In this document: one piece after another, positions 16,332 to 24,587 of the stretch
Layout of the letters: each line of letters starts with the position of its first letter
How positions within the stretch are numbered: position 1 is the stretch's first letter
NCBI GenBank assembly: GCA_902780695.1
Contig: CACZGM010000046.1
Location: 18,271 to 55,944, forward strand
Length of the DNA stretch: 37,674 nucleotides
Direction of reading: 5' to 3'
Origin: an uncultured Ruminococcus sp.
Lineage (GTDB): Bacteria; Bacillota; Clostridia; Oscillospirales; Ruminococcaceae
Notes under the pieces: model-generated
Told to the model about the DNA's origin: nothing
Seen by the model: only the letters and a program-made list of their open reading frames with translations
The model's database searches: none
Program-made: the position numbers and the translations under genes

Positions 16332-18758
16332 TTATTCGTACTTCATTTCCATTGCTGTGTTCATCTTTCTCAGACTCCTTATCGGCGAAAGAGATGTCAG
16401 CATCGTTATAAGCCAAAGCACACATATACATAGAATCAGCATACCATACTCTACGCTCACAGACAAGCCCGCGTCGGACATGACAAATATCCGGCCGATA
16501 AGTGCTGTTACGGGAATACACAGTATCGCCGCAACTATGCATGATACACCGAAAAGCATAGAGTTTTCAATAAGTATCATCTTTATTATGCTGCTTCTGG
16601 GGCAGGCACAGGAGTGAAGCATAGCGTATTCCTTTTTGCGGCTCGCGAATCCTATGACCTGATTACCCGAAATTCCTATCAGCGTAAGAATGATCGCCGC
16701 CGCCATTACCGCTACGATTATCAGTCTCATCTGTCCCGTGTTTTCCTCTTTGTCGGCAATACGCTCCGACATTGTCTTGACCGTTTCGCCGCCTGTCAGG
16801 GAATCCTCGATCTCGGTCTTGACCTTTACGGGATCTGATGCAGTCACAAATATCGACGTTACATTATCGGTGTATAATTCCTTATACAGCCGGTTCGATA
16901 CTATCACCACGCCGATTGACATGAACTGACTGTATTCCTGCACCTTAACGATACGCATCGTTTTCTTTACGGGGAACACACCGGTGCTGATGAACGTGAT
17001 ATCCAGAGTATCGCCTTCCGAGATACCCAGCTTATTTGCCACGATCGGGTCAACGGCACATTCGTCCGCTTCGAGAGAAGCGGGAAGCTCGCCGTAGATC
17101 TTGTAATGGCTGTTATCCGGGAGCGACATAACCGTTACGGCAATTTCCTTACCGCCCGCCGATATCTCATCAAATGTCTGGTAATTGTATTTCACATCGA
17201 TGACATCTTCGATCTCATTGATGTACTCATAGCTGCTCGTTTTGCCGTAGGCACCGCTTATAACAATATCCGCTTCGTAATCGCTCTTCTCAACGGAAAC
17301 CAGTATGGAGTTTCCGATAAGGAATATTGTCGCTGCCGCCGTAACTGCAGCCACGGCAAGCACTGCGTTGCTCGAATTCGGCTTTTTGCTTCCCGTTTCG
17401 ACCGCCGCAAGCTCGGCGACAGGCATCTTGAGCGAACCGAACAGCTTTGACATCGCGTAGGTCAGCTTTCTTACCACGAACTGAATGGAAAGACCCGCGC
17501 CGACGATGACTATAAGGACTGCTGTTATCGCCGCAGCAAGATTGTTGATAAGGAATCCGCATACCATTCCCGCAGCTATCAGAACAAATCCGATGATCGT
17601 CTGCGGATAGGATATTTTATATTCACCGTCACGGCTGTCGAATATAATATCTCTGATAGATGTCTTTACCGCCTTGATGACCTCGGACATAGGTACGAGC
17701 ACCTGCAACAGTATCGCGAACATGATAACTATAAAGCAATTCAGTAAATTGATCGGTCCGACACCTGCTCTGCCGCTCATCGAATCAGCCAGCAAAGACA
17801 GCATCGTGTCTCTCAGCACAAGATACAGTACAAGCGCGATACCGCTTCCTATAAGTCCGTAAAGCACGTTCTCAAAGAGCAGGATAGCCGTGGTTTTCCG
17901 CATTGACATTCCTATGCTTCTCAGAGTTCCGATAACGGACATTCTTTCCGTGATTATCTTCTCGGTAAAGCTTACGGTCACGAATATTACCAGAACAAAG
18001 ACAAGCACGAATACAAGATACAGTATGTAAGTGATATTTTTTATGGAATCGAGAATGCTGCCATCTACGTAAGTCTTTGTTAACAGAACATTCGGGTGCT
18101 TTTCAGCCATTATACTTTCAAACTCTTCTCTGTAATCGTCCGGGACATCAACTACTCCGCCCTTGCAGATACTGCTGTTTGTGATGATATTGGCTTGTTC
18201 AAAGGATATAAGACCCGAGATATCTCCGAGGTAGGATTCTTTGTCATAGATGTGCGATACGTTGAGCTCTGTGGGTTCTTCCTTGTCATTATATACGGTG
18301 ATCTTATCGCCGATATTATATCCGTACTTCTCGCTGTAACCCTTGCTTATCGCTATCTCTCCGAGCCCGGGGACATAATCCGTTTTTATCATCTTCATGA
18401 CACGCGCGATCTCGGGGTTGAGGTATGACGCTATGTTTACCTCTTCGGTGATCGCATAGTTATACAGCTTTTCTCTCCGTGTTATCTCACGCTTTTTTAT
18501 GGATTTGCTTCCGAGAAATCTGACCTTTGTGATGTCGGTGCCTTCAAACGTATCGCTTGTTACACCCTCACTGCCCCAGTCGAGGATAATATAATCTCCG
18601 CCATAAACCTCGGTCATCTGATTCAGGGTGTCCGTTATGGAACCGCCGAAATCGAGAGCAAGGAAGCCTGCAAGACAGGCGATCGTCAGACACAGTACCA
18701 GCACGATAAGTCTGCCGGGCTTGGAAAAAATATTTTTAAAAGTGTATTTCAGAAGCAC
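16332..18758 (-). CDS. ABC transporter permease with two FtsX domains
   Basis: Membrane component of a type VII-like ABC system, 808 aa. An N-terminal transmembrane segment (about 16-38) is followed by a large extracytoplasmic domain (about 40-240), a FtsX helix bundle (about 245-400), two more hydrophobic segments (about 400-450), a second extracytoplasmic domain and a C-terminal FtsX bundle (about 685-795). It starts at GTG 18758, after GGAGGTG (overlapping the end of the peptidase gene, 3 nt before). Two-domain FtsX permeases of this size occur in peptide-antibiotic resistance and cell-envelope export systems. Linkage to a peptidase and, by a shared control region, to a peptide-export operon suggests a self-protection role; that is inference. 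Confidence 0.88.
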   Translation of the reverse strand: MLLKYTFKNIFSKPGRLIVLVLCLTIACLAGFLALDFGGSITDTLNQMTEVYGGDYIILDWGSEGVTSDTFEGTDITKVRFLGSKSIKKREITRREKLYNYAITEEVNIASYLNPEIARVMKMIKTDYVPGLGEIAISKGYSEKYGYNIGDKITVYNDKEEPTELNVSHIYDKESYLGDISGLISFEQANIITNSSICKGGVVDVPDDYREEFESIMAEKHPNVLLTKTYVDGSILDSIKNITYILYLVFVLVFVLVIFVTVSFTEKIITERMSVIGTLRSIGMSMRKTTAILLFENVLYGLIGSGIALVLYLVLRDTMLSLLADSMSGRAGVGPINLLNCFIVIMFAILLQVLVPMSEVIKAVKTSIRDIIFDSRDGEYKISYPQTIIGFVLIAAGMVCGFLINNLAAAITAVLIVIVGAGLSIQFVVRKLTYAMSKLFGSLKMPVAELAAVETGSKKPNSSNAVLAVAAVTAAATIFLIGNSILVSVEKSDYEADIVISGAYGKTSSYEYINEIEDVIDVKYNYQTFDEISAGGKEIAVTVMSLPDNSHYKIYGELPASLEADECAVDPIVANKLGISEGDTLDITFISTGVFPVKKTMRIVKVQEYSQFMSIGVVIVSNRLYKELYTDNVTSIFVTASDPVKVKTEIEDSLTGGETVKTMSERIADKEENTGQMRLIIVAVMAAAIILTLIGISGNQVIGFASRKKEYAMLHSCACPRSSIIKMILIENSMLFGVSCIVAAILCIPVTALIGRIFVMSDAGLSVSVEYGMLILCICVLWLITMLTSLSPIRSLRKMNTAMEMKYE

Positions 18759-18761
18759 CGG

Positions 18762-20786
18762 TCACCACCTCCGTATCCTGTTCTCGGGTGCAACATACAT
18801 GGGGTCGCTCTCTTTTACATCATATATCTCATAAAACTCGTCAAACAGCGGAACAACCGCATTTACTCTCACGCTTTCAGGGGAATGAACGTCGTTGATG
18901 AGATCGTCTTTTGCCATTATGTCGGATATAAGCATTTTTCGCATATTAGCGTAGCTTTCAAATACCGTTTTCTTGCTTTCAAGGTCTCCCGCTATCGAAA
19001 GTGCACACTGAAAACCGCTTATATCCGCGAGATTTTCGCCGAGAGTCAGCTTTCCGTCCACATGGGAGCCGAGCACCTTGAACGAATTGTAATATGCTAT
19101 CGCCTTTTCCTGCATTGCCTTGAATGCTTTCACGTCTTCCTCGGGCATAGCGTCGGGACGATAATTCCCATAAGCGTCGAACTTTACACCATTGCTGTCA
19201 AAGGCATGCGATATCTCATGACCTATGATCGTGCCTATCGCGCCAAGATTCCATGCGTAATCCGCGTCCTCGTCGAACATTCTTTTGTTCAGCACAGCCG
19301 CCGGTATCACGATGATATTCTCTTTGGGCAGATAGCAGGCGTTTACTGTCGCTGGAGACATAGAGTCAAAACCGTTGACCGACTTTTCGATGAAAAGATC
19401 GGCAAATTCCTTTTGTTTTGAGTCTCTATCGTAATTATAAGCCGTTTGCAGGAGTGTGGATCCGATAAGCTCCGCATCGGCGGGATCCGTCTCGTGAGGC
19501 TCGCCTCCGCCGATGAAGAATTCCATGTGGTCAAGCTTTTCGGTCAGGAAGGATTTTCCCCCGTCGGTCAGCCAGTCGGCACCGTTTATCAGATCGTGAT
19601 ACTCCGCGACCATGTCACTGCACATTCTGGAGATGAGTTCTTTTTTCTTCTCGTTGAAATGTCTTTCGACATATATCTCGCTTACCTGTTTGTCAAGGAA
19701 TTTTTTGACATAAGCCAGAGCGTTTTTTTCCGGAGTAACACCGTCAAAACCGGCTGTCGCGTACTTGTATGGAAGAATCATCGAATAATTGCTGAGCAGG
19801 GAAACAAGAGCAAGATCCTTCCATGCGCGCAGATGCTCGTGGTTTATGAGCGAATCCACGCCTGTCATCTGACCTGGATCCTCGACAGCTATCCTGTCCG
19901 GGATCCTGCCGTCATAACCGACAGCGCTCATCAACTGCTCATAGGTAAGGTTTTTCAGCATCGCCGAGCATTCATCGCGGGTAAGGATATGGACATCCTC
20001 GTTAAAATCATTTTCACCGCTGAGCACAAGCGGGTCGCTGTATCCGGCTATCTCATAATACATATAGATAATGTCTGTCGCGCGCTGCTTCGCCTCATCG
20101 GCAGGAACTCCGCACAGCCTGAGATACGAGATGAGATTGTCTCTTGCCTGTGTTGCCTTGAGGTTATTGTTCTTTATTTCTTCAAGTTTTGTGAAGGTGG
20201 TAAAGTGGAAGAGCAGGAGTTTTTCGCGCGTATCGACGGGGTTATTGAACACCAGCCCGTAGAAAGCCGTCGGCAAAGCAAGCTCTGCGGAAAGATCGTG
20301 CCACATCGTGATAAGTTCATCAACGGAGCTGACAGCTTCTATCCTGTTTATATAGCTTTCTATAAATACGGTATCATCTTCCTCGGAATTCTTCTTATCG
20401 CTTGATACCAGATCATAGACCTGCCAATAGAAATCAAGTATGAGCTGCTCATTGCTTCCGGGAGCATAATCCTTATCGCTTTCGGCTATTTCCTTTATGA
20501 TAGAATCAAGCTGCTCTTTGGTATCATTGCCGATCAGAGTCCATGTTCCGATATACGACTTGGTCGGTCCGAGCTCCATTTTCATCAGATCATCAGCGTT
20601 TAAATAGCCGTAGAAATCATTTGCGGCGGTTAGCCCGGCTATGTAATTCTCATCGTCCTGCGAATCCGCGGCACCGACTGTTACATACGGCTCGCCCTGT
20701 CCGGTCGTCTGCGTTACGCCGGAACAGCCCGCCAGCATACAGCACGCAAGCAGCGCGGAAATACAGGACATCGTTTTCTTTATCAT
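18762..20786 (-). CDS. M13 family metallopeptidase (neprilysin/PepO-like) lipoprotein
   Basis: Zinc endopeptidase of 674 aa, full length for the family. A lipobox ends the signal (MLAGC, Cys21), so it is probably tethered outside the membrane. The M13 N-terminal domain (about 55-420) precedes the catalytic domain, with the substrate-binding VNACYLPKENIIVIPAAVL, zinc site HEISH (His523, Glu524, His527) and third ligand Glu584 with Asp588 in GENLAD. It ends with MYVAPENRIRRW, as M13 enzymes do (usual ending ...CRIW-like). M13 enzymes cut small peptides (up to a few kDa), so a role in processing or destroying the exported peptides encoded nearby is plausible. The ATG follows AGGAGGG. Confidence 0.93.
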   Translation of the reverse strand: MIKKTMSCISALLACCMLAGCSGVTQTTGQGEPYVTVGAADSQDDENYIAGLTAANDFYGYLNADDLMKMELGPTKSYIGTWTLIGNDTKEQLDSIIKEIAESDKDYAPGSNEQLILDFYWQVYDLVSSDKKNSEEDDTVFIESYINRIEAVSSVDELITMWHDLSAELALPTAFYGLVFNNPVDTREKLLLFHFTTFTKLEEIKNNNLKATQARDNLISYLRLCGVPADEAKQRATDIIYMYYEIAGYSDPLVLSGENDFNEDVHILTRDECSAMLKNLTYEQLMSAVGYDGRIPDRIAVEDPGQMTGVDSLINHEHLRAWKDLALVSLLSNYSMILPYKYATAGFDGVTPEKNALAYVKKFLDKQVSEIYVERHFNEKKKELISRMCSDMVAEYHDLINGADWLTDGGKSFLTEKLDHMEFFIGGGEPHETDPADAELIGSTLLQTAYNYDRDSKQKEFADLFIEKSVNGFDSMSPATVNACYLPKENIIVIPAAVLNKRMFDEDADYAWNLGAIGTIIGHEISHAFDSNGVKFDAYGNYRPDAMPEEDVKAFKAMQEKAIAYYNSFKVLGSHVDGKLTLGENLADISGFQCALSIAGDLESKKTVFESYANMRKMLISDIMAKDDLINDVHSPESVRVNAVVPLFDEFYEIYDVKESDPMYVAPENRIRRW

Positions 20787-20804
20787 TAGGATATTCCCTC
20801 CTGT

Positions 20805-20966
20805 TCAGTTTTTCCTGATAGGCAGTGTATTCTTCCCGCCCATGATACATAATTCAACGCATCCGTGCGCTTTTACCCTGCAGCAGTATTCCTCAGACTG
20901 CTCGTCCGCAAATTCTGTGACGGCATAGGCATTATCGGGTATCGCTTTAGTTGTGAATCCCTTCAG
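20805..20966 (-). pseudogene. Decayed RsbW-like anti-sigma factor kinase gene
   Basis: On the - strand the frame reads LKGFTTKAIPDNAYAV, TEFADEQSEEYCCRVKAHG, then CVELCIMGGKNTLPIRKN and stops. The first part aligns with residues 2-35 and the second with about 117-134 of the intact RsbW-like protein encoded at 24179-24586. About 80 codons in between, holding all ATP-binding boxes (ELFAN, DNGKPYDP, GGMGILI), are missing. The expected ATG is replaced by CTG (20964-20966), and a weak AGAGGT remains upstream. Position directly after a SpoIIE phosphatase gene repeats the phosphatase-kinase order of the intact operon. The open frame continues into the upstream hairpin element, so a fusion peptide could be made, but it cannot be a kinase. 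Confidence 0.75.
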
Positions 20967-20984
20967 GGTACCTCTAAAAACCGC

Positions 20985-21103
20985 TTTGAAAAGAGAAAAT
21001 GAGATAGGTGTGTCGGATACAAGGAAAGGCGCCGAAAGCGGGCTGGCGCCCGGTGAGGAGACTTGACGCAGTAGACGGCGCGCATAGCTCATTTTCTCTC
21101 AAA
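20985..21103. mobile_element. MITE-like hairpin element with terminal inverted repeats
   Basis: About 110-119 bp bounded by a 12-bp perfect inverted repeat, AGAGAAAATGAG (20992-21003) with CTCATTTTCTCT (21088-21099), extendable outward by TTTGA/TCAAA with a small offset. The interior is GC-rich and has a further GGCGCC...GGCGCC fold near 21030-21055; it encodes no transposase. It lies between the second phosphatase stop and the decayed rsbW start. A target-site duplication is not evident, so a structured RNA element is an alternative reading. No second copy is seen in the window. Confidence 0.5.
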
Positions 21104-21110
21104 TAGGGTT

Positions 21111-22703
21111 TCATTCACCGCCGAGATACCGCACACAGAGCATTGTAATGTCATCGGATTGTTCTGCGCCGTCCGTGAACTTACGGACATCCGCAATAAC
21201 CGCATCACATACCGGCTCTGCAATGCCGTTTTCAGCGGACGGTGCGGGATAATTCTCACCGAAGGACAGCAGTTTTATCAGCCTGTCCTCGCCGTACTGT
21301 TCCTCATCCTTGTCCATAGCTTCGGTAACGCCGTCCGTGTAGAGATACAGCATATCGCCCTTTCTGAGCTGCATAGTTTGTTCTTTATATCGCACTCCGT
21401 CCATACCCGCGAGCATCAGACCGGGTTTTAATATCACATACTCGGCTTTACCGCCGCGTATCAGCACAGGCGGATTGTGTCCAGCGTTCGCCACGTGCAC
21501 AAGTCCCGTTTTCAGATCGAGATAACCCAGCCACGCGGTCACGAACATCTCCGCTTCATTGCCCTCGCAGAGCTTCTCGTTCGCTCTCGTGAACACCTCG
21601 GCAGGCGGCATACCGTTTTCGGCAAGGTTTTTTATCGTAGATTTTGCTGTCATCATAAACATAGCGCCGGGTATGCTCTTGCCGGAAACGTCCGCTATCA
21701 GAAAACCGAGAGTATTTTCGTCGGTCATATAGAAATCATAGAAATCACCGCCGACCTCCTTTGCCGCATTCATGCTTGCGAACAGCTCAAACTCCTTATG
21801 TTCCGGAAACGGCGGGAATACGGACGGCAGCGCGGAGATCTGTATATTTTTAGCGATATTAAGGTCGGCTTCTCTGAGCGCTTCGGTACGTGCCATTTCG
21901 GCGGCAAGATCTTTCGCTTCGATAGCCTCGTTTGTCGCATTTATATTCTTGATTATGATGTAGAACGCCCAGATAAACAGGAGAAGAATGATAAGTGAAA
22001 GGATCTGGGCGATCAGATAAGACATTATTTCACCGTACTGGCAGCAAAATATATCGACCGTAGTATAGACCGGTACGAATAAAGACGGCGGGAACACAAA
22101 CAGTTTCCAGTTTATATTTCTCTTCTTTTTCGTAAGTCCGGCAAGCGCTTTTATAACATAGCCATGCATAAGCAGTACAGCCAAAACTGCACTGAGCAGC
22201 TTGACCAGTTTTACTATCAGAAAAATCAACTCATTTTCCGCAGAAGAGGTAAAGTAACTTGCTTCCTCGATCGCATAGATCACAGAAAACATCATATAAA
22301 CGTATGTTACCAGCGATGTATTGAATGCTTTGAGCCATTTGCCTACAAGATGTGAAAAAAGTATTATCAGCAAAACAAAAAGTACGCTTGACAGAAATGC
22401 AGTAAAAAAATAAAACAATGGGTCATTACTCATTTCAATACTGGCAGATGCCAGATCTTCTACCGACACTCCCATCGATATTGCCCGCAACACCAATACC
22501 AAGACGTTAATAATAGTTGTAGAAAAAACAGAAAATGATAATATAAGTATCGGCTGAGTGAGCAGGCTTATGAAAAACAGCTTGACCTTATTATTTCCTT
22601 CTCTCAGGAAGCATTTTTTAAGAGAAAGATAAAATATAACTATAAAAAGAAATAAGAATAAAATGTAAACAACACTATTTATCTTATTTATTATTTCTTC
22701 CAT
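21111..22703 (-). CDS. SpoIIE/RsbU-type PP2C phosphatase with multi-pass membrane sensor
   Basis: Serine phosphatase expected to dephosphorylate an RsbV-like STAS antagonist, 530 aa. The N-terminal 255 residues hold about seven hydrophobic segments, a sensor unlike that of the paralogue at 24588-26537. A short coiled-coil linker (about 255-285) leads to the PP2C/SpoIIE domain (about 285-530) with metal-binding and catalytic motifs GGDFYDF, IADVSGKSIPGAM, NAGHNPP and SDDITMLCVRYLGGE. The catalytic domain is roughly 85% identical by eye to the paralogue, while the N-termini are unrelated. AGGAG precedes the ATG. A conserved control block lies about 110-185 nt upstream. It probably heads an operon running through the M13 peptidase and ABC genes. 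Confidence 0.92.
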   Translation of the reverse strand: MEEIINKINSVVYILFLFLFIVIFYLSLKKCFLREGNNKVKLFFISLLTQPILILSFSVFSTTIINVLVLVLRAISMGVSVEDLASASIEMSNDPLFYFFTAFLSSVLFVLLIILFSHLVGKWLKAFNTSLVTYVYMMFSVIYAIEEASYFTSSAENELIFLIVKLVKLLSAVLAVLLMHGYVIKALAGLTKKKRNINWKLFVFPPSLFVPVYTTVDIFCCQYGEIMSYLIAQILSLIILLLFIWAFYIIIKNINATNEAIEAKDLAAEMARTEALREADLNIAKNIQISALPSVFPPFPEHKEFELFASMNAAKEVGGDFYDFYMTDENTLGFLIADVSGKSIPGAMFMMTAKSTIKNLAENGMPPAEVFTRANEKLCEGNEAEMFVTAWLGYLDLKTGLVHVANAGHNPPVLIRGGKAEYVILKPGLMLAGMDGVRYKEQTMQLRKGDMLYLYTDGVTEAMDKDEEQYGEDRLIKLLSFGENYPAPSAENGIAEPVCDAVIADVRKFTDGAEQSDDITMLCVRYLGGE

Positions 22704-22812
22704 TTCATTCTCCTATTTATGTTTTTAAATCTATATAATTTTCTTTACGTTTTCGCTTCAAGGCAGTGCACTGCCGTCGTTCACGTCAGCCGGTCACCGT
22801 ATTTTTGCTTTA

Positions 22813-22888
22813 TGTAAATTAAGTTGCAGAAATCGCGAAAATGGATAATGTTTCCTGAGAAAATTGCAGGATTTGTTAATGCTGCACA
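22813..22888 (-). promoter_or_regulatory. Conserved regulatory block, copy 1 (operon B)
   Basis: Read on the - strand, four segments occur in the same order as in copy 2 (33431-33516): TGTGCA, 8 nt, AAATCCTG, 7 nt, CTCAG, 5 nt, ATTATCC-N-TTTT, then TTTCTGCAACTTAAT. Spacings are identical to copy 2 except between CTCAG and ATTATCC (5 versus 15 nt). It lies upstream of the second phosphatase gene. The element resembles a promoter with activator sites more than a coding remnant. TGCAACTT resembles the AAC-type -35 element of ECF sigma factors, but no convincing -10 is shared. Confidence 0.7.
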
Positions 22889-22963
22889 ATAGAGAGACCG
22901 GTTTTTAGGCTATACTACTTATTTACTGCCCTTATCGTTTTTTACGACATTAATAAGTATTCC

Positions 22964-24148
22964 TTATTTCACACGAGAAGTCTGAAAGTTTTCTTTTCTC
23001 ATTTTCTTATCGAGATACATCTGTGCGTCCGCCTGGTGATACAGCTCATCGTAATCGAACTCGCCCGAACCGTACTGCAGTCCGCACGCCATGACACAGT
23101 AAACATCGCCTTCGCCGTTAAGAGCATCAAGCGACTTTTCCCATTTTTCACGGATCTCCTGCACTTCATCCTCGGATATGTTCACAGCGACCATAACATA
23201 CTCATCGCCGCCCATTCTGAACCCGAAAACCTTGTCAGACACGACTGCGTGTATACTCTCAGCAGCTTTGATGATAAGCTCATCACCGCGCTCGTGGCCG
23301 AAATTATCGTTTATGTATTTCAGATTGTTCACGTCGAAATTAAATATTGCAATAGATAAGGGATCTCCGAAATTACAAGCCTTCATAGCCATGTACTTTC
23401 CCTTGTTGTAAAGCCCTGTGAGTTTATCGTGCTCGCTTTCGTAAACTACCTTTTCACGAAGTATGCTGTTCTCGATGAATAGTGTCAGGACATTGTAAGC
23501 CGAGATGTCAAGGAAGTTGTCAAGCTTGAGCGACGGCGTGACCTTTGCGAAGACGCAGTATCGCCTGCTCTCAGTCTCCGAAGAAAGAAGACAGTGGTAA
23601 CCTCCGCGCTTCTCATCACGCTTGCACGAGAATATGAATTCGGTTTCCTGAGTACATTCGAGCCGAGCGCGTGTCAGTTTGCCGTTGTAGACGCTTTTGG
23701 TGATATAGCCGTCGGTATCGGTGTACATCACAAGCTCCTTTGCATCGCAGTAATCCGCGAGTACCGGCAGGAACGCGTCATACGTCCCGGTCATAAGCCG
23801 CATTATTTTCGCCTGGAAGCCTGATATATCCGCAAGATTCTTGGTGTATCCAAGAGCCTCTTTCATAAGAAGCGAATACTCGGTAATGTCTGTGAAATGA
23901 TAGCAGATATATTTTTCTCCCCCGACATCGATCGTCATCCGGCGGACACGCAGATTGACACGCTGCTCGATATCAAGAAATTCCCACTCGTCAGGATCGT
24001 CGTGACCGGAATTTATATCATCCATTATCTCATCAAACGAATATGGAAAGAATTCGCTCTTCCACACAAGTCCCCCGTTCATATCGGTAACGATGATATG
24101 TTCTTTTTCCGGAGCAAAAAATCTCACAATGATCTCGTCTATGTACAT
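22964..24148 (-). CDS. Diguanylate cyclase (GGDEF) with N-terminal PAS-like sensor
   Basis: Predicted to make cyclic di-GMP from GTP; soluble, 394 aa. The N-terminal 105 residues look like a PAS-type domain (HIIVTDMNGGLVWKSEFF ... YICYHFTDITEY). A middle region (about 125-230) may be GAF-like, and a signalling helix (LREKVVYESEHDKLTGLYNK) leads to the GGDEF domain. The active-site loop is GGDEY (313-317), a functional variant with Tyr in place of the usual Phe. The inhibitory RxxD site upstream is not present. AAGGAG precedes the ATG. It is the last gene of operon A, 30 nt after the RsbW-like gene, linking the peptide/partner-switch module to c-di-GMP. Confidence 0.9.
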   Translation of the reverse strand: MYIDEIIVRFFAPEKEHIIVTDMNGGLVWKSEFFPYSFDEIMDDINSGHDDPDEWEFLDIEQRVNLRVRRMTIDVGGEKYICYHFTDITEYSLLMKEALGYTKNLADISGFQAKIMRLMTGTYDAFLPVLADYCDAKELVMYTDTDGYITKSVYNGKLTRARLECTQETEFIFSCKRDEKRGGYHCLLSSETESRRYCVFAKVTPSLKLDNFLDISAYNVLTLFIENSILREKVVYESEHDKLTGLYNKGKYMAMKACNFGDPLSIAIFNFDVNNLKYINDNFGHERGDELIIKAAESIHAVVSDKVFGFRMGGDEYVMVAVNISEDEVQEIREKWEKSLDALNGEGDVYCVMACGLQYGSGEFDYDELYHQADAQMYLDKKMRKENFQTSRVK

Positions 24149-24178
24149 AAGTTTCTCCTTGTCAGATAATATGGTTGA

Positions 24179-24586
24179 TCAGATATTCTTTTTTATCGTC
24201 AGTATATTCTTCCCGTCTTTGTACTCGTAGTTCACCGCATCCATGCTCTTTTTAACGATCAGAATACCCATTCCGCCGATCTCGCGGTCTTCGAGGGAGA
24301 GCGTCGTATCGGGGTCATCCTTTGCAAGCGGGTCATAGGGCTTTCCATTGTCGATGAATGTTACTTCGACCGTAAGGGGGTCTTTCAGGACATCCACGCG
24401 GACCGTAGCATAACCGGTATCGGGATTATAGGCGTAGTGAGCAATATTGGCAAAAAGCTCGTCTATCGCCACATCTATTGCCATCTGTTCCTTCATTCCG
24501 CAGCCGTATTCCTCCAGCTGCTCGTCAACGAATGCCACGACAGTGTCAACATTTTCGGGCGTAGCTTCGATCGTTAATTCCTTCAT
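24179..24586 (-). CDS. RsbW/SpoIIAB-like anti-sigma regulatory kinase
   Basis: GHKL-fold serine kinase of 135 aa that would phosphorylate the STAS antagonist and hold a target (classically a sigma factor) when the antagonist is phosphorylated. ATP-binding boxes are intact: N-box AIDELFANIAHYAY (39-52), G1 DNGKPYDP (79-86) and G2 GGMGILIVKKSMD (104-116). I chose ATG 24586, 6 nt after AGGAGGTG; a GTG at 24595 lies inside that ribosome binding site. It follows the phosphatase gene by one base. The target is not known; the ECF-like sigma factor of the same operon is a candidate by context only, because classical partners are sigma-B/F types. Confidence 0.92.
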   Translation of the reverse strand: MKELTIEATPENVDTVVAFVDEQLEEYGCGMKEQMAIDVAIDELFANIAHYAYNPDTGYATVRVDVLKDPLTVEVTFIDNGKPYDPLAKDDPDTTLSLEDREIGGMGILIVKKSMDAVNYEYKDGKNILTIKKNI

Positions 24587-24587
24587 T

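Noticed and set aside
19446-20405. 319-codon open frame on the + strand inside the M13 peptidase gene
   Set aside because: Antisense to a gene with intact catalytic motifs; no ribosome binding site or recognisable domain.
22704-22963. Riboswitch for c-di-GMP near the GGDEF gene
   Set aside because: No conserved c-di-GMP-I or -II core could be read on either strand; the conserved segments here are better explained as a DNA control block shared with operon A.
24179-24586. Histidine kinase ATPase domain fragment
   Set aside because: The 135-aa length, the RsbW-type N-box and G-boxes and location after a SpoIIE phosphatase identify a stand-alone anti-sigma type kinase, not a truncated histidine kinase.
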